Shown here one piece after another: positions 1 to 6,494 of a stretch of 19,460 nucleotides of DNA. The position numbers and the translations under genes are program-made. Source of the DNA: an uncultured Acetatifactor sp. Lineage in GTDB: Bacteria; Bacillota; Clostridia; Lachnospirales; Lachnospiraceae. The stretch is taken from contig CAQUWW010000048.1 of NCBI GenBank assembly GCA_948896875.1, forward strand, positions 1 through 19,460. Direction: 5' to 3'. The notes under the pieces were generated by a model. The model ran no database searches. It was given only the letters and a program-made list of their open reading frames with translations, and was not told the origin of the DNA. How positions within the stretch are numbered: the stretch's first letter is position 1; each line of letters opens with the position of its first letter.

Positions 1-54
1 CCAGTTTTTCAGGTGCTGTAGCGATTTTATTTTTTCTCAACTGTCAAAGACAGG

Positions 55-83
55 ACTATAACACAGCGTTTCAAGCCCGTCAA
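55..83 (-). promoter_or_regulatory. Leftward sigma-A-like promoter for a gene outside the window
   Basis: Read on the minus strand, a -35 box TTGACG (78-83) and a -10 box TATAGT (55-60) are separated by exactly 17 bp. Five of six -35 positions and five of six -10 positions match the sigma-A consensus. Transcription would start near 48 and run out of the left edge, so the gene to the left is probably transcribed divergently from the DUF885 gene. No coding region is visible in 1-212. Confidence 0.6.
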
Positions 84-106
84 CTGTTTTTTCTCAGATC
101 TGTCGA

Positions 107-130
107 TTTTTTACCGGACTTTTTTACCGG
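107..130. repeat. Two 11-bp direct repeats TTTTTTACCGG
   Basis: The 11-mer TTTTTTACCGG occurs at 107-117 and again at 120-130, a period of 13 bp. It sits upstream of the leftward promoter's -35 box and about 85 bp before the DUF885 start. A pair of direct repeats here could be a regulator site, but the low-complexity T run makes chance or slippage plausible. The rest of 1-212 is T-rich, with a second repeated 10-mer TTTTTTCTCA at 30-39 and 87-96. I see no convincing rightward -35/-10 pair, only TATATT/TATTAT-like matches near 179-186. Confidence 0.35.
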
Positions 131-212
131 CGATTTTTAGTCCCTTCTTCTTTGCTCATGAATAACACACTTCTTACATATATTATAGCAATATCTCTAT
201 TCAGGTGATCCA

Positions 213-2027
213 TTGAAAAAGCATTCTCCTATTTCTTTCAGGCAGCTGCTTTTCGGCCTCTGTTTTCTGCTGGTCTTTTCCGGCATGACGCTGTTTCTCT
301 TTTCCTGGCAGCGGGACGAAAAGCGCTTTGCCAATATGACTGCCTCACTCTTCACAAATGAAATGAAATCCAACACGCTGAATATGCATTATACCCTGGC
401 GAATCCCGAGGATTTCGGCATCTACCAGTACGAGCCCGTTCTTGCCTGCTACGACGCGGCGGCCACACTGCAAAGTCAGGCTGAAGCGGAAAATACGCTG
501 GCGGCACTGTATGCCCTGCACCCGGAAAAATTATCCGAAGAGGACGCCTGGCTCTGGCGTCTGATGACACGCTCCCTGGAAAATACCCTGGCCCTGGAGA
601 ACTTTCCTTATTACAATGAACCGCTTTCTCCCGCTTCCGGCGCCCAGTCCCGACTACCTATTCTTCTGGCGGAATACACATTTCGCAGAAAACGGGACGT
701 GGAGGATTATCTGGCGTTGCTTGACCAGATCGATTCCTATTTCGCCTCACTGCTGGTATACGAACAGGAAAAAGCCGCGGCCGGTTTTGTCTCTCCCGGC
801 ACCTTTCTGAAAGAAGTTCGAACCCAATGCGATACCATTCTCACAAAAGAAAGTCTGGAGACAGGGACCCATTTTCTGCAGACTACTTTCCAGGAACGAC
901 TGCAGCCGCTTCTGGAACAGGGAAGTATCACTCCCGAAGAACATGCCGCCTATACGGCTCATAACGACAGATTGTTGAAAACCGTTGTGCTGCCCGCCTA
1001 TGCCTCTCTGGGAGACGGTCTGCTGCAGCTGGAGGATGCATCCGTACTTCCCTCCGGTCTGGCTGCTCTGCCTGACGGGCAGGCCTATTACGAGCAGCTG
1101 ATGATCTCCGAGACCGGCTCTTATCGTTCCATTCCCGAGATTCAAGAGCTGCTGACCGCCCAATTTGCGAAAGAATACGAAGAAGTTCGAACCCTGGCAC
1201 AAAATCACCCGGAAATCATACAGAACCTCAGCCTGGACTTAAGCAGCAATTTCCCCTGCAAAAACGCGGCCCAGATGCTGCTGGATCTGCAGAGCAGAAT
1301 AACGGAAACCTTTCCGCCTCTTCCCGGAGCCGCCGCAGACCTGGCAGTCAAAGAAGTATCCTCCAGCCTGGAAGCTTACTGTGCACCGGCCTTTTATCTG
1401 ACTGCCCCTCTGGACGACACCACTGTCAACAGCATTTACATAAATCGCCGGAAGACGCCGGATGGGCTGGAGCTTTACACCACACTGGCTCATGAAGGAT
1501 ATCCGGGCCATCTGTACCAGACCGTCTACCATAACCGTCAGGCGCTTTCCTCCGGGGAACGCCCGGCCAGACAACTGCTCTGGTATGGAGGCTATCAGGA
1601 GGGCTGGGCATTGTATGTGGAATTCCTCTCCTACCAATATGCCGCACAACTTCTGCTGGAAGATAATCAGGGGACTGCCGCCCTTCTGGCACAGCTGGAA
1701 TGCCATAACCGCAGTCTCCAGTTATGTCTCTATTCTCTCATTGACACCATGATACACTATGAGGGAGCCGGCTATGCCCAAATTACGAAAATGCTGGAAA
1801 GCTTCGGTATCACAGATACCGACACGGTGGCTTCCCTCTACGATTATATCGTACAGACTCCCTGCAATTATCCCAAATACTATCTGGGTTACCTGGAAAT
1901 TCTGTCTTTACAGGAAAAAGCAAAGGAATTATGGGGAAAGGAATATACGGATTATCGCTTTCACTGCTTCTACCTGGACTGCGGTCCCTCGGACTTTCTC
2001 AGCCTTCGGGAACGGCTGGAATCCTGA
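213..2027 (+). CDS. Membrane-anchored DUF885 family protein, zinc metallopeptidase-like (604 aa)
   Basis: The protein has an N-terminal hydrophobic segment at about residues 11-31 with no convincing lipobox, so it is probably an uncleaved anchor or signal sequence that places the enzyme outside the membrane. The DUF885 hallmark HEGYPGH is at residues 427-433, and EGWALY, with E463 as the likely third metal ligand, follows about 30 residues later. This is the expected arrangement of a gluzincin-like metal site. Family members are generally annotated as DUF885 hydrolases or peptidases; the substrate is not known from the sequence. The start is TTG at 213, supported by AGGTG at 203-207 a few bases upstream; the nearby GTG at 205 runs into a stop. 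The gene is convergent with the nuclease-like gene and ends 11 bp before that gene's stop. Full length with no visible damage. Confidence 0.88.
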   Translation: MKKHSPISFRQLLFGLCFLLVFSGMTLFLFSWQRDEKRFANMTASLFTNEMKSNTLNMHYTLANPEDFGIYQYEPVLACYDAAATLQSQAEAENTLAALYALHPEKLSEEDAWLWRLMTRSLENTLALENFPYYNEPLSPASGAQSRLPILLAEYTFRRKRDVEDYLALLDQIDSYFASLLVYEQEKAAAGFVSPGTFLKEVRTQCDTILTKESLETGTHFLQTTFQERLQPLLEQGSITPEEHAAYTAHNDRLLKTVVLPAYASLGDGLLQLEDASVLPSGLAALPDGQAYYEQLMISETGSYRSIPEIQELLTAQFAKEYEEVRTLAQNHPEIIQNLSLDLSSNFPCKNAAQMLLDLQSRITETFPPLPGAAADLAVKEVSSSLEAYCAPAFYLTAPLDDTTVNSIYINRRKTPDGLELYTTLAHEGYPGHLYQTVYHNRQALSSGERPARQLLWYGGYQEGWALYVEFLSYQYAAQLLLEDNQGTAALLAQLECHNRSLQLCLYSLIDTMIHYEGAGYAQITKMLESFGITDTDTVASLYDYIVQTPCNYPKYYLGYLEILSLQEKAKELWGKEYTDYRFHCFYLDCGPSDFLSLRERLES

Positions 2028-2038
2028 TCATTCTCCTG

Positions 2039-2488
2039 CTATTCTTCGGCCATACTCTCAAGATACCCTCTGTCCCACAGGAGTATCTTGAGTTTCCTGG
2101 CCGCTTCCATTGCCGGCTGCGTAAAATACTGATTGGTAAGCACCGCCCCCACCATTCTGTCATAATAATCTCTTCCGGCATAAGCTTCCTGAACCGCCTT
2201 CACTCCCACAGGCGCCGTATAACATTTACACTGAATGGCATAGGTGATACCATCCTTTTCCGCGAGAACATCTATTCCGTAATCACCGCTGCCTCTGGTG
2301 ACCTCCACATCCTGAAAGCCACATTTCCTCAGCAGTTCCGCACAATAAAGTTCAAACTCATGTCCTTCCATCAGGTCAAAGCTCTCCGGCCTTCTCTTTC
2401 TGGAACGCTGCAACAGATATAATGCTGCGCTGACCAGCATGGCCAAAACACTTATCACAGTAATGATAATAATCTGATTGGTATTCAT
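2039..2488 (-). CDS. Membrane-anchored Mrr-like restriction endonuclease-fold protein (149 aa)
   Basis: The N-terminus has one strongly hydrophobic segment (about residues 6-26), followed by a basic RSRKRR stretch, so the catalytic part should face the cytoplasm. Residues 38-145 look like an Mrr_cat/PD-(D/E)XK domain: GSGDYGID with D73, then QCK with Q86 and K88, which form the D...QxK catalytic set of the Mrr branch. Mrr-type domains cleave DNA, often modified DNA; many small TM-plus-Mrr proteins exist with no assigned role. The ATG at 2486-2488 is the natural start, with a weak GAGAGA upstream. No methyltransferase is adjacent, so this is not a classical restriction-modification pair. It appears monocistronic and has its own promoter at 2570-2598. 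Confidence 0.82.
   Translation of the reverse strand: MNTNQIIIITVISVLAMLVSAALYLLQRSRKRRPESFDLMEGHEFELYCAELLRKCGFQDVEVTRGSGDYGIDVLAEKDGITYAIQCKCYTAPVGVKAVQEAYAGRDYYDRMVGAVLTNQYFTQPAMEAARKLKILLWDRGYLESMAEE
2057..2096 (+). terminator. Possible terminator hairpin embedded in the 3' end of the convergent gene
   Basis: CTCAAGATAC (2057-2066) is perfectly complementary to GTATCTTGAG (2083-2092). CTGT/ACAG in the loop can extend the stem after a small internal loop. TTT follows on the plus strand. It begins 30 bases after the DUF885 stop, a normal place for its terminator, but lies within the last codons of the opposing nuclease-like gene. The short T run keeps confidence moderate. Confidence 0.4.
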
Positions 2489-2569
2489 AAAATTCTCTCG
2501 TTTCTTCCCACTGCCATCTTTTCTGCAGTATTTCTATTGGTAGCAGTTCAACACTCTGCTGTTATCTCT

Positions 2570-2598
2570 ATTGTATTCGACAACAAAAGATTATGCAA
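2570..2598 (-). promoter_or_regulatory. Promoter of the Mrr-like gene
   Basis: On the minus strand TTGCAT (2593-2598) and TACAAT (2570-2575) are separated by exactly 17 bp. The predicted start near 2563 gives a leader of about 75 bases before the ATG at 2488. Its -35 box is back to back with the -35 box of the rightward regulator promoter. Confidence 0.65.
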
Positions 2599-2610
2599 GC
2601 CCGGTTTGCA
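2594..2610. promoter_or_regulatory. Inverted repeat spanning both divergent -35 boxes
   Basis: TGCAA (2594-2598) and TTGCA (2606-2610) form an inverted repeat with a 7-bp centre. Each arm overlaps the -35 box of one of the two divergent promoters. This may be a shared operator or simply a consequence of two TTGCA-containing -35 boxes facing away from each other. Confidence 0.3.
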
Positions 2611-2634
2611 AAATCTGCGGGGCTGCGGTACAAT
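2606..2634 (+). promoter_or_regulatory. Promoter of the first response regulator gene
   Basis: TTGCAA (2606-2611) and TACAAT (2629-2634) have a 17-bp spacer. The predicted start is near 2641, giving a leader of about 30 bases before the ATG at 2672. The near-consensus -10 suggests constitutive expression of the regulator. Confidence 0.65.
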
Positions 2635-2657
2635 GATGTAACAGTTCTATAAAAAGT

Positions 2658-2671
2658 AAGGAGATTCTCCT
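2658..2671 (+). promoter_or_regulatory. Ribosome site that can fold on itself
   Basis: The Shine-Dalgarno sequence AAGGAG (2658-2663) fixes the ATG at 2672. AGGAG is followed after three bases by CTCCT (2667-2671), so the ribosome site can form a 5-bp hairpin that ends just before the start codon. This could damp translation of the regulator. Confidence 0.4.
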
Positions 2672-3358
2672 ATGAAGCATATTCTTATTGTGGAAGATGA
2701 CGCCGAAAATAATCAGATACTGAAAGAATACCTGGAAGGGCATGGCTATGCATGTACCCAGGCCTATTCCGGCAGCGAAGGAAAGCTCCTGTTCTCCATG
2801 GAGGCCTTTGACCTGATCCTGCTGGATCTGATGCTGCCGGGTATCACAGGCGAAGAGCTGATCTCTGCGTTCTCACAAAAAGCGCCCGTAATCGTTCTAT
2901 CTGCAAAAAGCAGTCTGGACAGTAAGGTAAATGTTCTCTCGGCCGGAGCGGAAGATTACCTTTGCAAGCCCTTTGACCTGCCGGAGCTTCTTGTACGGAT
3001 CCAGGTTCAGCTTCGCCGGCGGACTAAGGATTCCGACACCCCACGGTCCTCAGGACCGGAAGGCAGAATTTATCACTATCGTGAATGGACTCTGAATTCG
3101 GATACGCTGGAGATGCAGGCGGGCGGCAGGCCGATAGTACTGACCAAGCATGAATTTCTGATTCTGGAACTTCTGATACGCAATCCGAAGCGGGTGTTTT
3201 CCAAACAGATGATATACGAATATGTCTGGGGAGAGGACTATCTGGCGGAGGACAAAACCATCAATGTCCACATCAGCAATATTCGCGCAAAGCTAAAAGA
3301 AAGCGGGACGGATTCCTATCTGCAGACGGTGTGGGGCATGGGCTTTAAACTCAGCTGA
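2672..3358 (+). CDS. OmpR/PhoB-family response regulator (228 aa)
   Basis: The receiver domain covers residues 1-110, with acidic pocket E8-D9-D10, phosphoacceptor D52 in LLDLMLP, switch residue S77 and conserved K99 in KPFD. A winged-helix Trans_reg_C domain fills residues about 130-228, with the typical LTKHEFLILELLIRNP and VHISNIRAKL segments. Such proteins are phosphorylated by a histidine kinase and then bind tandem DNA repeats. The likely partner kinase is at 5388-6353, on the far side of the ABC transporter genes. This regulator, transporter, kinase order is known among Firmicute peptide-antibiotic response modules. The likely target is the 11-bp repeat array 6 bases after this gene's stop. 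Confidence 0.93.
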   Translation: MKHILIVEDDAENNQILKEYLEGHGYACTQAYSGSEGKLLFSMEAFDLILLDLMLPGITGEELISAFSQKAPVIVLSAKSSLDSKVNVLSAGAEDYLCKPFDLPELLVRIQVQLRRRTKDSDTPRSSGPEGRIYHYREWTLNSDTLEMQAGGRPIVLTKHEFLILELLIRNPKRVFSKQMIYEYVWGEDYLAEDKTINVHISNIRAKLKESGTDSYLQTVWGMGFKLS

Positions 3359-3364
3359 GCTCAT

Positions 3365-3419
3365 GTTCCGTTTTCTTTACCTTTTCTTAACCTTTTCTGA
3401 GCGTTTTATGAACCTTTCC
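3365..3419 (+). promoter_or_regulatory. Five tandem 11-bp direct repeats: candidate response-regulator operator
   Basis: Five consecutive 11-bp units start at 3365, 3376, 3387, 3398 and 3409. The best unit is TTAACCTTTTC (3387-3397). The unit at 3376 differs from it at one base, and the last unit TGAACCTTTCC differs at two. The first and fourth units are weaker but keep the CsTTTT core. Direct repeats with an 11-bp period, one helical turn, are the standard binding mode of OmpR/PhoB-family regulators. The array lies between the regulator gene and the ABC genes, immediately upstream of possible -10 boxes. Confidence 0.65.
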
Positions 3420-3423
3420 CATC

Positions 3424-3440
3424 TATGATGTGTTTATAGC
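3424..3440 (+). promoter_or_regulatory. Possible activator-dependent -10 region of the ABC transporter genes
   Basis: Two -10-like hexamers follow the repeat array: TATGAT (3424-3429) and TATAGC (3435-3440). Neither has a recognisable -35 box at 17 bp; the repeats occupy that region instead. That is the pattern of promoters where a PhoB-type regulator replaces -35 recognition. Which hexamer is used cannot be decided here. Confidence 0.35.
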
Positions 3441-3551
3441 GAAAGGCCACATACCTGATTTGACCAGCCCATGTCAATCATGTACATGGAATTCAAAAAG
3501 CATGCGGCTTCGGCAAAGGAAAGGAGACAAAGGAAAGGAGATAAAAATAGT

Positions 3552-4511
3552 ATGAACAACAAAGAAACATTTGCGGTGGAAACAGTTGCGCTCACCAAAC
3601 TCTACAAGGGAAAAGCAGCCGTAAACCACCTGAATCTGAAAGTCCGGGAAGGAGCTATTTACGGATTTATTGGAAGGAATGGCGCCGGGAAATCAACCAC
3701 ACTGAAAATGCTCTGTGGCCTGGTAAAGCCTGCGGAAGGAGAAATCAGGCTGTTCGGAAAGCCGGTGCAGGATCCTTTTGTGGCCCGGAGAATCGGCTGC
3801 CTGATTGAATCGGCGGGACTATATCCCAAGATGACGGCAAGGCAGAACATGATTATGAAAGCCCGGTGCATGGGATTGTCCGATGAAAAAAGTGTGGACC
3901 TGATTCTGGAACGGACCGGCCTCTCCGATACGGGCAACAAACCCACAAAACTTTTTTCCATGGGAATGAAGCAGCGTCTGGGTGTTGCCCTGGCCCTTCT
4001 GGGGAATCCTGATCTGCTGATTCTGGATGAGCCCATCAACGGCCTGGACCCGGAGGGCGTCCGTGAAATCCGGCAGCTGATCCTTTCTCTCAACGAAGAG
4101 GGGAAGACCTTCCTGATCAGCTCCCATATTCTGGGCGAGCTCAGCAAAATCTCCACCCATTATGGAATCATTAAGGATGGGAACCTGGTGGATCAGATCA
4201 GCAGGCAGGAGCTGGAAAAAAGCTGCACAGATTACTACCAGATTGAAGTGGACGATGTAAAACGGTCTCTTCCGCTGATCATGGAGCATATTGGCGGAAG
4301 TCAGACGGAAGTCCAGGATAGCCATACCATACGGATCTATGGTCTGGCGGAAGGCGCGGCGCTGAACCGGCTTCTCGTGGAGAACCAGATACAGGTTTAC
4401 GCATCCGGCTTCCACCACATGGATCTGGAAGAATATTTTCTGGCCCGCATGGACGGAAGTCACATAGGTGATAGCCAAAATGGGAAGAAGGAGGGAGAGA
4501 AAAATGTTTAA
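3552..4511 (+). CDS. ABC transporter ATP-binding protein, BcrA/lantibiotic-protection type (319 aa)
   Basis: A complete nucleotide-binding domain is present: Walker A GRNGAGKST (residues 41-49), signature SMGMKQRL (136-143), Walker B LLILDEP with catalytic E160, and the switch histidine H192 in ISSHIL. An extra C-terminal region of about 100 residues follows, as in BcrA-like exporters. It powers export or expulsion of a substrate, plausibly a peptide antibiotic, through the permease encoded next. The reading frame is open from an ATG at 3471, but the ATG at 3552 is preferred: GGAG at 3537-3540 lies 11 bases before it and the homologous region begins there. The intervening 27 codons are lysine/arginine-rich and overlap the leader. 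The gene overlaps the permease gene by 8 bases, which implies translational coupling. Confidence 0.9.
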   Translation: MNNKETFAVETVALTKLYKGKAAVNHLNLKVREGAIYGFIGRNGAGKSTTLKMLCGLVKPAEGEIRLFGKPVQDPFVARRIGCLIESAGLYPKMTARQNMIMKARCMGLSDEKSVDLILERTGLSDTGNKPTKLFSMGMKQRLGVALALLGNPDLLILDEPINGLDPEGVREIRQLILSLNEEGKTFLISSHILGELSKISTHYGIIKDGNLVDQISRQELEKSCTDYYQIEVDDVKRSLPLIMEHIGGSQTEVQDSHTIRIYGLAEGAALNRLLVENQIQVYASGFHHMDLEEYFLARMDGSHIGDSQNGKKEGEKNV

Positions 4512-5304
4512 TTTACTGCGCATGGATTTATATCGGCTGAAAAGAAGCCGTTCCATTTATATCTGTTTTGCCATTTTACTGGTAATGACCGTGATCTGTT
4601 TCTGGTTCGTATGGATGACAGCCACGCCTCAGGGAGACGCCCTTGCCGAAAAGCTGGGCATCGCGGAGGTGCTCAGAGAGGACAGTTTGTCTGTGGAGAA
4701 TTACGACACCCTGCTGATGTTCCGGGAAATTGCAATGGACGGAGGCGCATACAGTGCCATTCTGGGAATCCTGGTCGCACTTTTCGTCTGCCTGGATTTT
4801 CACAGCGGATTCCTGAAAAATATTATGTCTCTGCACCGGCAGAGATGGAAATATGCCATTAGCAAGGTGATCACTGCGGGCATTCTGAGCTTCTTCTACC
4901 TTATGCTGCAATATGCCTTCTGCCTACTGCTCAATGTGCTGTTCGGACATCTGGTCCCGCTTACCGGTTTCGGAGATACTCTGTTCTATCTGGCAAGTGC
5001 CTGGCTCAACACCACCGCCTTCTCGGCGCTGATGATTCTGATCTGTTTCTTCACACGAAGCAGTGCCGCAGGTGTGTTTACTGCATTGCTGCTGGGCGGC
5101 GGCATTGTCCAGACGATTCTCCGCGGTTTTCTGTCATTATTCCATTTGGACGATTGGCTGAATTATACCTTATATTACAGTCTTGTCCTTGCACCTTCCT
5201 CTTATACCGGAACCGGCAGCCTGAGAATGTTTGGGGCGGCCCTCGTATTTCTCGTCCTGTATTCCGCCCTTGCCACTGTATCTCTGAGCAGGCAGGATAT
5301 CTGA
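4504..5304 (+). CDS. ABC transporter permease, ABC-2/BcrB-like (266 aa)
   Basis: The protein starts MFNLLRMDLYRLKRSRS, the usual positively charged cytoplasmic start of small ABC-2 permeases, and shows about six hydrophobic segments (near residues 18-40, 80-100, 120-145, 160-185, 192-215 and 240-260). A larger loop lies between the first two. It would form a dimeric membrane channel with the preceding ATPase. The start at 4504 is supported by the purine-rich ribosome site AGGAGGGAG just upstream; an in-frame ATG at 4468 lies inside the ATPase gene and lacks this. Substrate unknown; context suggests antimicrobial-peptide resistance or self-protection. Confidence 0.87.
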   Translation: MFNLLRMDLYRLKRSRSIYICFAILLVMTVICFWFVWMTATPQGDALAEKLGIAEVLREDSLSVENYDTLLMFREIAMDGGAYSAILGILVALFVCLDFHSGFLKNIMSLHRQRWKYAISKVITAGILSFFYLMLQYAFCLLLNVLFGHLVPLTGFGDTLFYLASAWLNTTAFSALMILICFFTRSSAAGVFTALLLGGGIVQTILRGFLSLFHLDDWLNYTLYYSLVLAPSSYTGTGSLRMFGAALVFLVLYSALATVSLSRQDI

Positions 5305-5329
5305 CACTGTTCCTAAACTCCCATGCGCT

Positions 5330-5352
5330 AAACCGCTTCTCTTTGCGGTTTT
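5330..5352 (+). terminator. Weak terminator-like hairpin between the permease and kinase genes
   Basis: AAACCGC (5330-5336) pairs with GCGGTTT (5345-5351) across an 8-base loop, followed by only TTTT and then GGG. It lies 25 bases after the permease stop and 36 before the kinase start. It may attenuate transcription so that the kinase is made at a lower level than the transporter. The poor T tract means full termination is unlikely. Confidence 0.4.
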
Positions 5353-5387
5353 GGGTTGATATTTATCTGGAAAGGATGACGACGAAA

Positions 5388-6353
5388 ATGTATGCTCTGT
5401 TTATTCTGTCCGTCACAGCCTGTATCCTTCTGGCGCTGTTTTATATACGGCTGTGCCTGGATATCCGTTCTATCTGTAATCAACTGCGGGAAATCCAGCG
5501 GGGAAGCCATCTGGAGCTGACGGTGAACAGCCGTCAGCGGGCGCTGATCACATTGTGTCGGAAGCTGAATCAGGTGCTCTCTTCCAGGGACCAGAGCCAT
5601 ATCCAGTATGAGAAGGCCGAGCGGCGGCTGAAGCAGAGCATTACGAATCTGGCCCATGATATCCGCACACCGCTTACCGGGGCTTCCGGCTACCTTCAGC
5701 TGGCAGAGGAATGTGTGGACGCCGGGAAAAGGGAACATTATCTGCAGGCCGCCTCCGCCAGACTGATCGAGCTGGAGGACATGCTGGAAAAGCTGTTTCT
5801 GTATACCAAGATCACCAATGAGGACTTCGTCTTTTCCGGAGGCAGCCTGAAAAGCATACCCGTATATCCTCTTCTGGAGAACTGTCTTTTGAGCTTTTAT
5901 ACCCAATTTGAAGAAAAGGGTATCACACCGGAACTCCTTTTCTCCTCGAAGGATTTCCGGGTTCAGGCAGAAGAGGAGGCCCTGAGACGCATCTTCCTGA
6001 ATCTGATTCAGAATGCCCTTGTCCACGGCGCCGGCGGCTTCACTGTTTATTCGGCTACTTCCACCTTCAACATGGGTGAAGTGGAACCTTTCGAGCCGGC
6101 TAAAGTTTCCAGGCAGACGTTATGTTTGCGGGAAACGCCGGTTCTCGTCTTCGAGAACCCGGTGGGGACGGATAATCTGCCGGATCCGGCGCAGATGTTT
6201 GAACGGTTTTATAAGGCGGATTCTGCCCGCAGCAAAAGCTCTTCCGGTCTGGGACTGTTCATCGTGCGAGAGCTTATGCGAAAGATGGGCGGGGAGGCAG
6301 AAGCAGAGCTTCAAGGAAATATGCTCCGGATTATTCTGCGCTTTTCGGCATAA
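5388..6353 (+). CDS. Sensor histidine kinase with a single N-terminal membrane segment (321 aa)
   Basis: One hydrophobic segment (residues about 3-22) is followed by a cytoplasmic linker, a HisKA dimerisation domain with H90 in LAHDIRTPLTG, and a HATPase_c domain with the N box NLIQNALVHG (N205, N209) and the G2 box SSGLGLF around residues 285-291. There is no extracellular sensor domain, so it may sense the transporter or membrane state, as kinases paired with antibiotic-peptide ABC transporters do. The canonical DxGxG G1 box is absent; the equivalent region reads FENPVG. I prefer ATG 5388, with AGGATG nine bases upstream, over ATG 5376, which has GGAAAGG directly abutting it; the frame is open much further upstream. 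The likely partner is the regulator at 2672-3358. Confidence 0.88.
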   Translation: MYALFILSVTACILLALFYIRLCLDIRSICNQLREIQRGSHLELTVNSRQRALITLCRKLNQVLSSRDQSHIQYEKAERRLKQSITNLAHDIRTPLTGASGYLQLAEECVDAGKREHYLQAASARLIELEDMLEKLFLYTKITNEDFVFSGGSLKSIPVYPLLENCLLSFYTQFEEKGITPELLFSSKDFRVQAEEEALRRIFLNLIQNALVHGAGGFTVYSATSTFNMGEVEPFEPAKVSRQTLCLRETPVLVFENPVGTDNLPDPAQMFERFYKADSARSKSSSGLGLFIVRELMRKMGGEAEAELQGNMLRIILRFSA

Positions 6354-6354
6354 T

Positions 6355-6388
6355 CGTAACAGTTCAGTGCCCTGTCTGGACTGTTACG
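6355..6388. repeat. 34-bp palindromic repeat, copy 1
   Basis: The element has a 13-bp left arm CGTAACAGTTCAG (6355-6367), an 8-bp centre TGCCCTGT (6368-6375) and a 13-bp right arm (6376-6388) that pairs fully if one U-G wobble is allowed. The same 34 bases recur at 12155-12188 in the same orientation with one difference (6379 G against 12179 A). Copy 1 has perfect 6-bp direct repeats CATAAT at 6349-6354 and 6389-6394, like a target duplication. It begins one base after the kinase stop codon. There is no T run, so it is not a standard terminator. Confidence 0.75.
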
Positions 6389-6430
6389 CATAATCCGCGA
6401 AAATACAATTTCCCTTTTGTGAAAAAAGAT

Positions 6431-6459
6431 TTGCATATCTGATTTTTCTGTGGTATAGT
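6431..6459 (+). promoter_or_regulatory. Promoter of the SSS symporter gene
   Basis: TTGCAT (6431-6436) and TATAGT (6454-6459) are separated by 17 bp. The predicted start near 6466 gives a leader of about 88 bases. CACTTTA is repeated with an 8-bp period at 6460-6466 and 6468-6474, right at the expected start site. Confidence 0.65.
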
Positions 6460-6494
6460 CACTTTAGCACTTTAAACTTTCAATGTGTTAAACA

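Noticed and set aside
2542..2563. AGCAG/CTGCT hairpin in the leader of the Mrr-like gene
   Set aside because: Only five pairs with a 9-base loop; too weak to call a regulatory structure or a degenerate copy of the 34-bp element.
2638..2647. GTAACAGTTC, identical to ten bases of the 34-bp palindrome arm
   Set aside because: The opposite arm and centre are missing, so a chance match is as likely as a remnant.
3471..3551. An N-terminal extension of the ABC ATPase from the ATG at 3471
   Set aside because: It would put the ribosome site inside the coding region; the extra residues are basic and unlike the family, and GGAG precedes the ATG at 3552.
3819..4556. A 245-codon minus-strand open frame opposite the ABC ATPase gene
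   Set aside because: The plus strand encodes all ATPase motifs; the antisense frame looks like a shadow.
5328..6026. A 232-codon minus-strand open frame opposite the first kinase gene
   Set aside because: It mirrors the HisKA and linker coding region and has no recognisable domain.
6355..6388. Reading the first 34-bp palindrome as an ordinary terminator of the kinase gene
   Set aside because: The stem is not followed by a T run, and the same sequence recurs upstream of asnB, where no gene ends close by.
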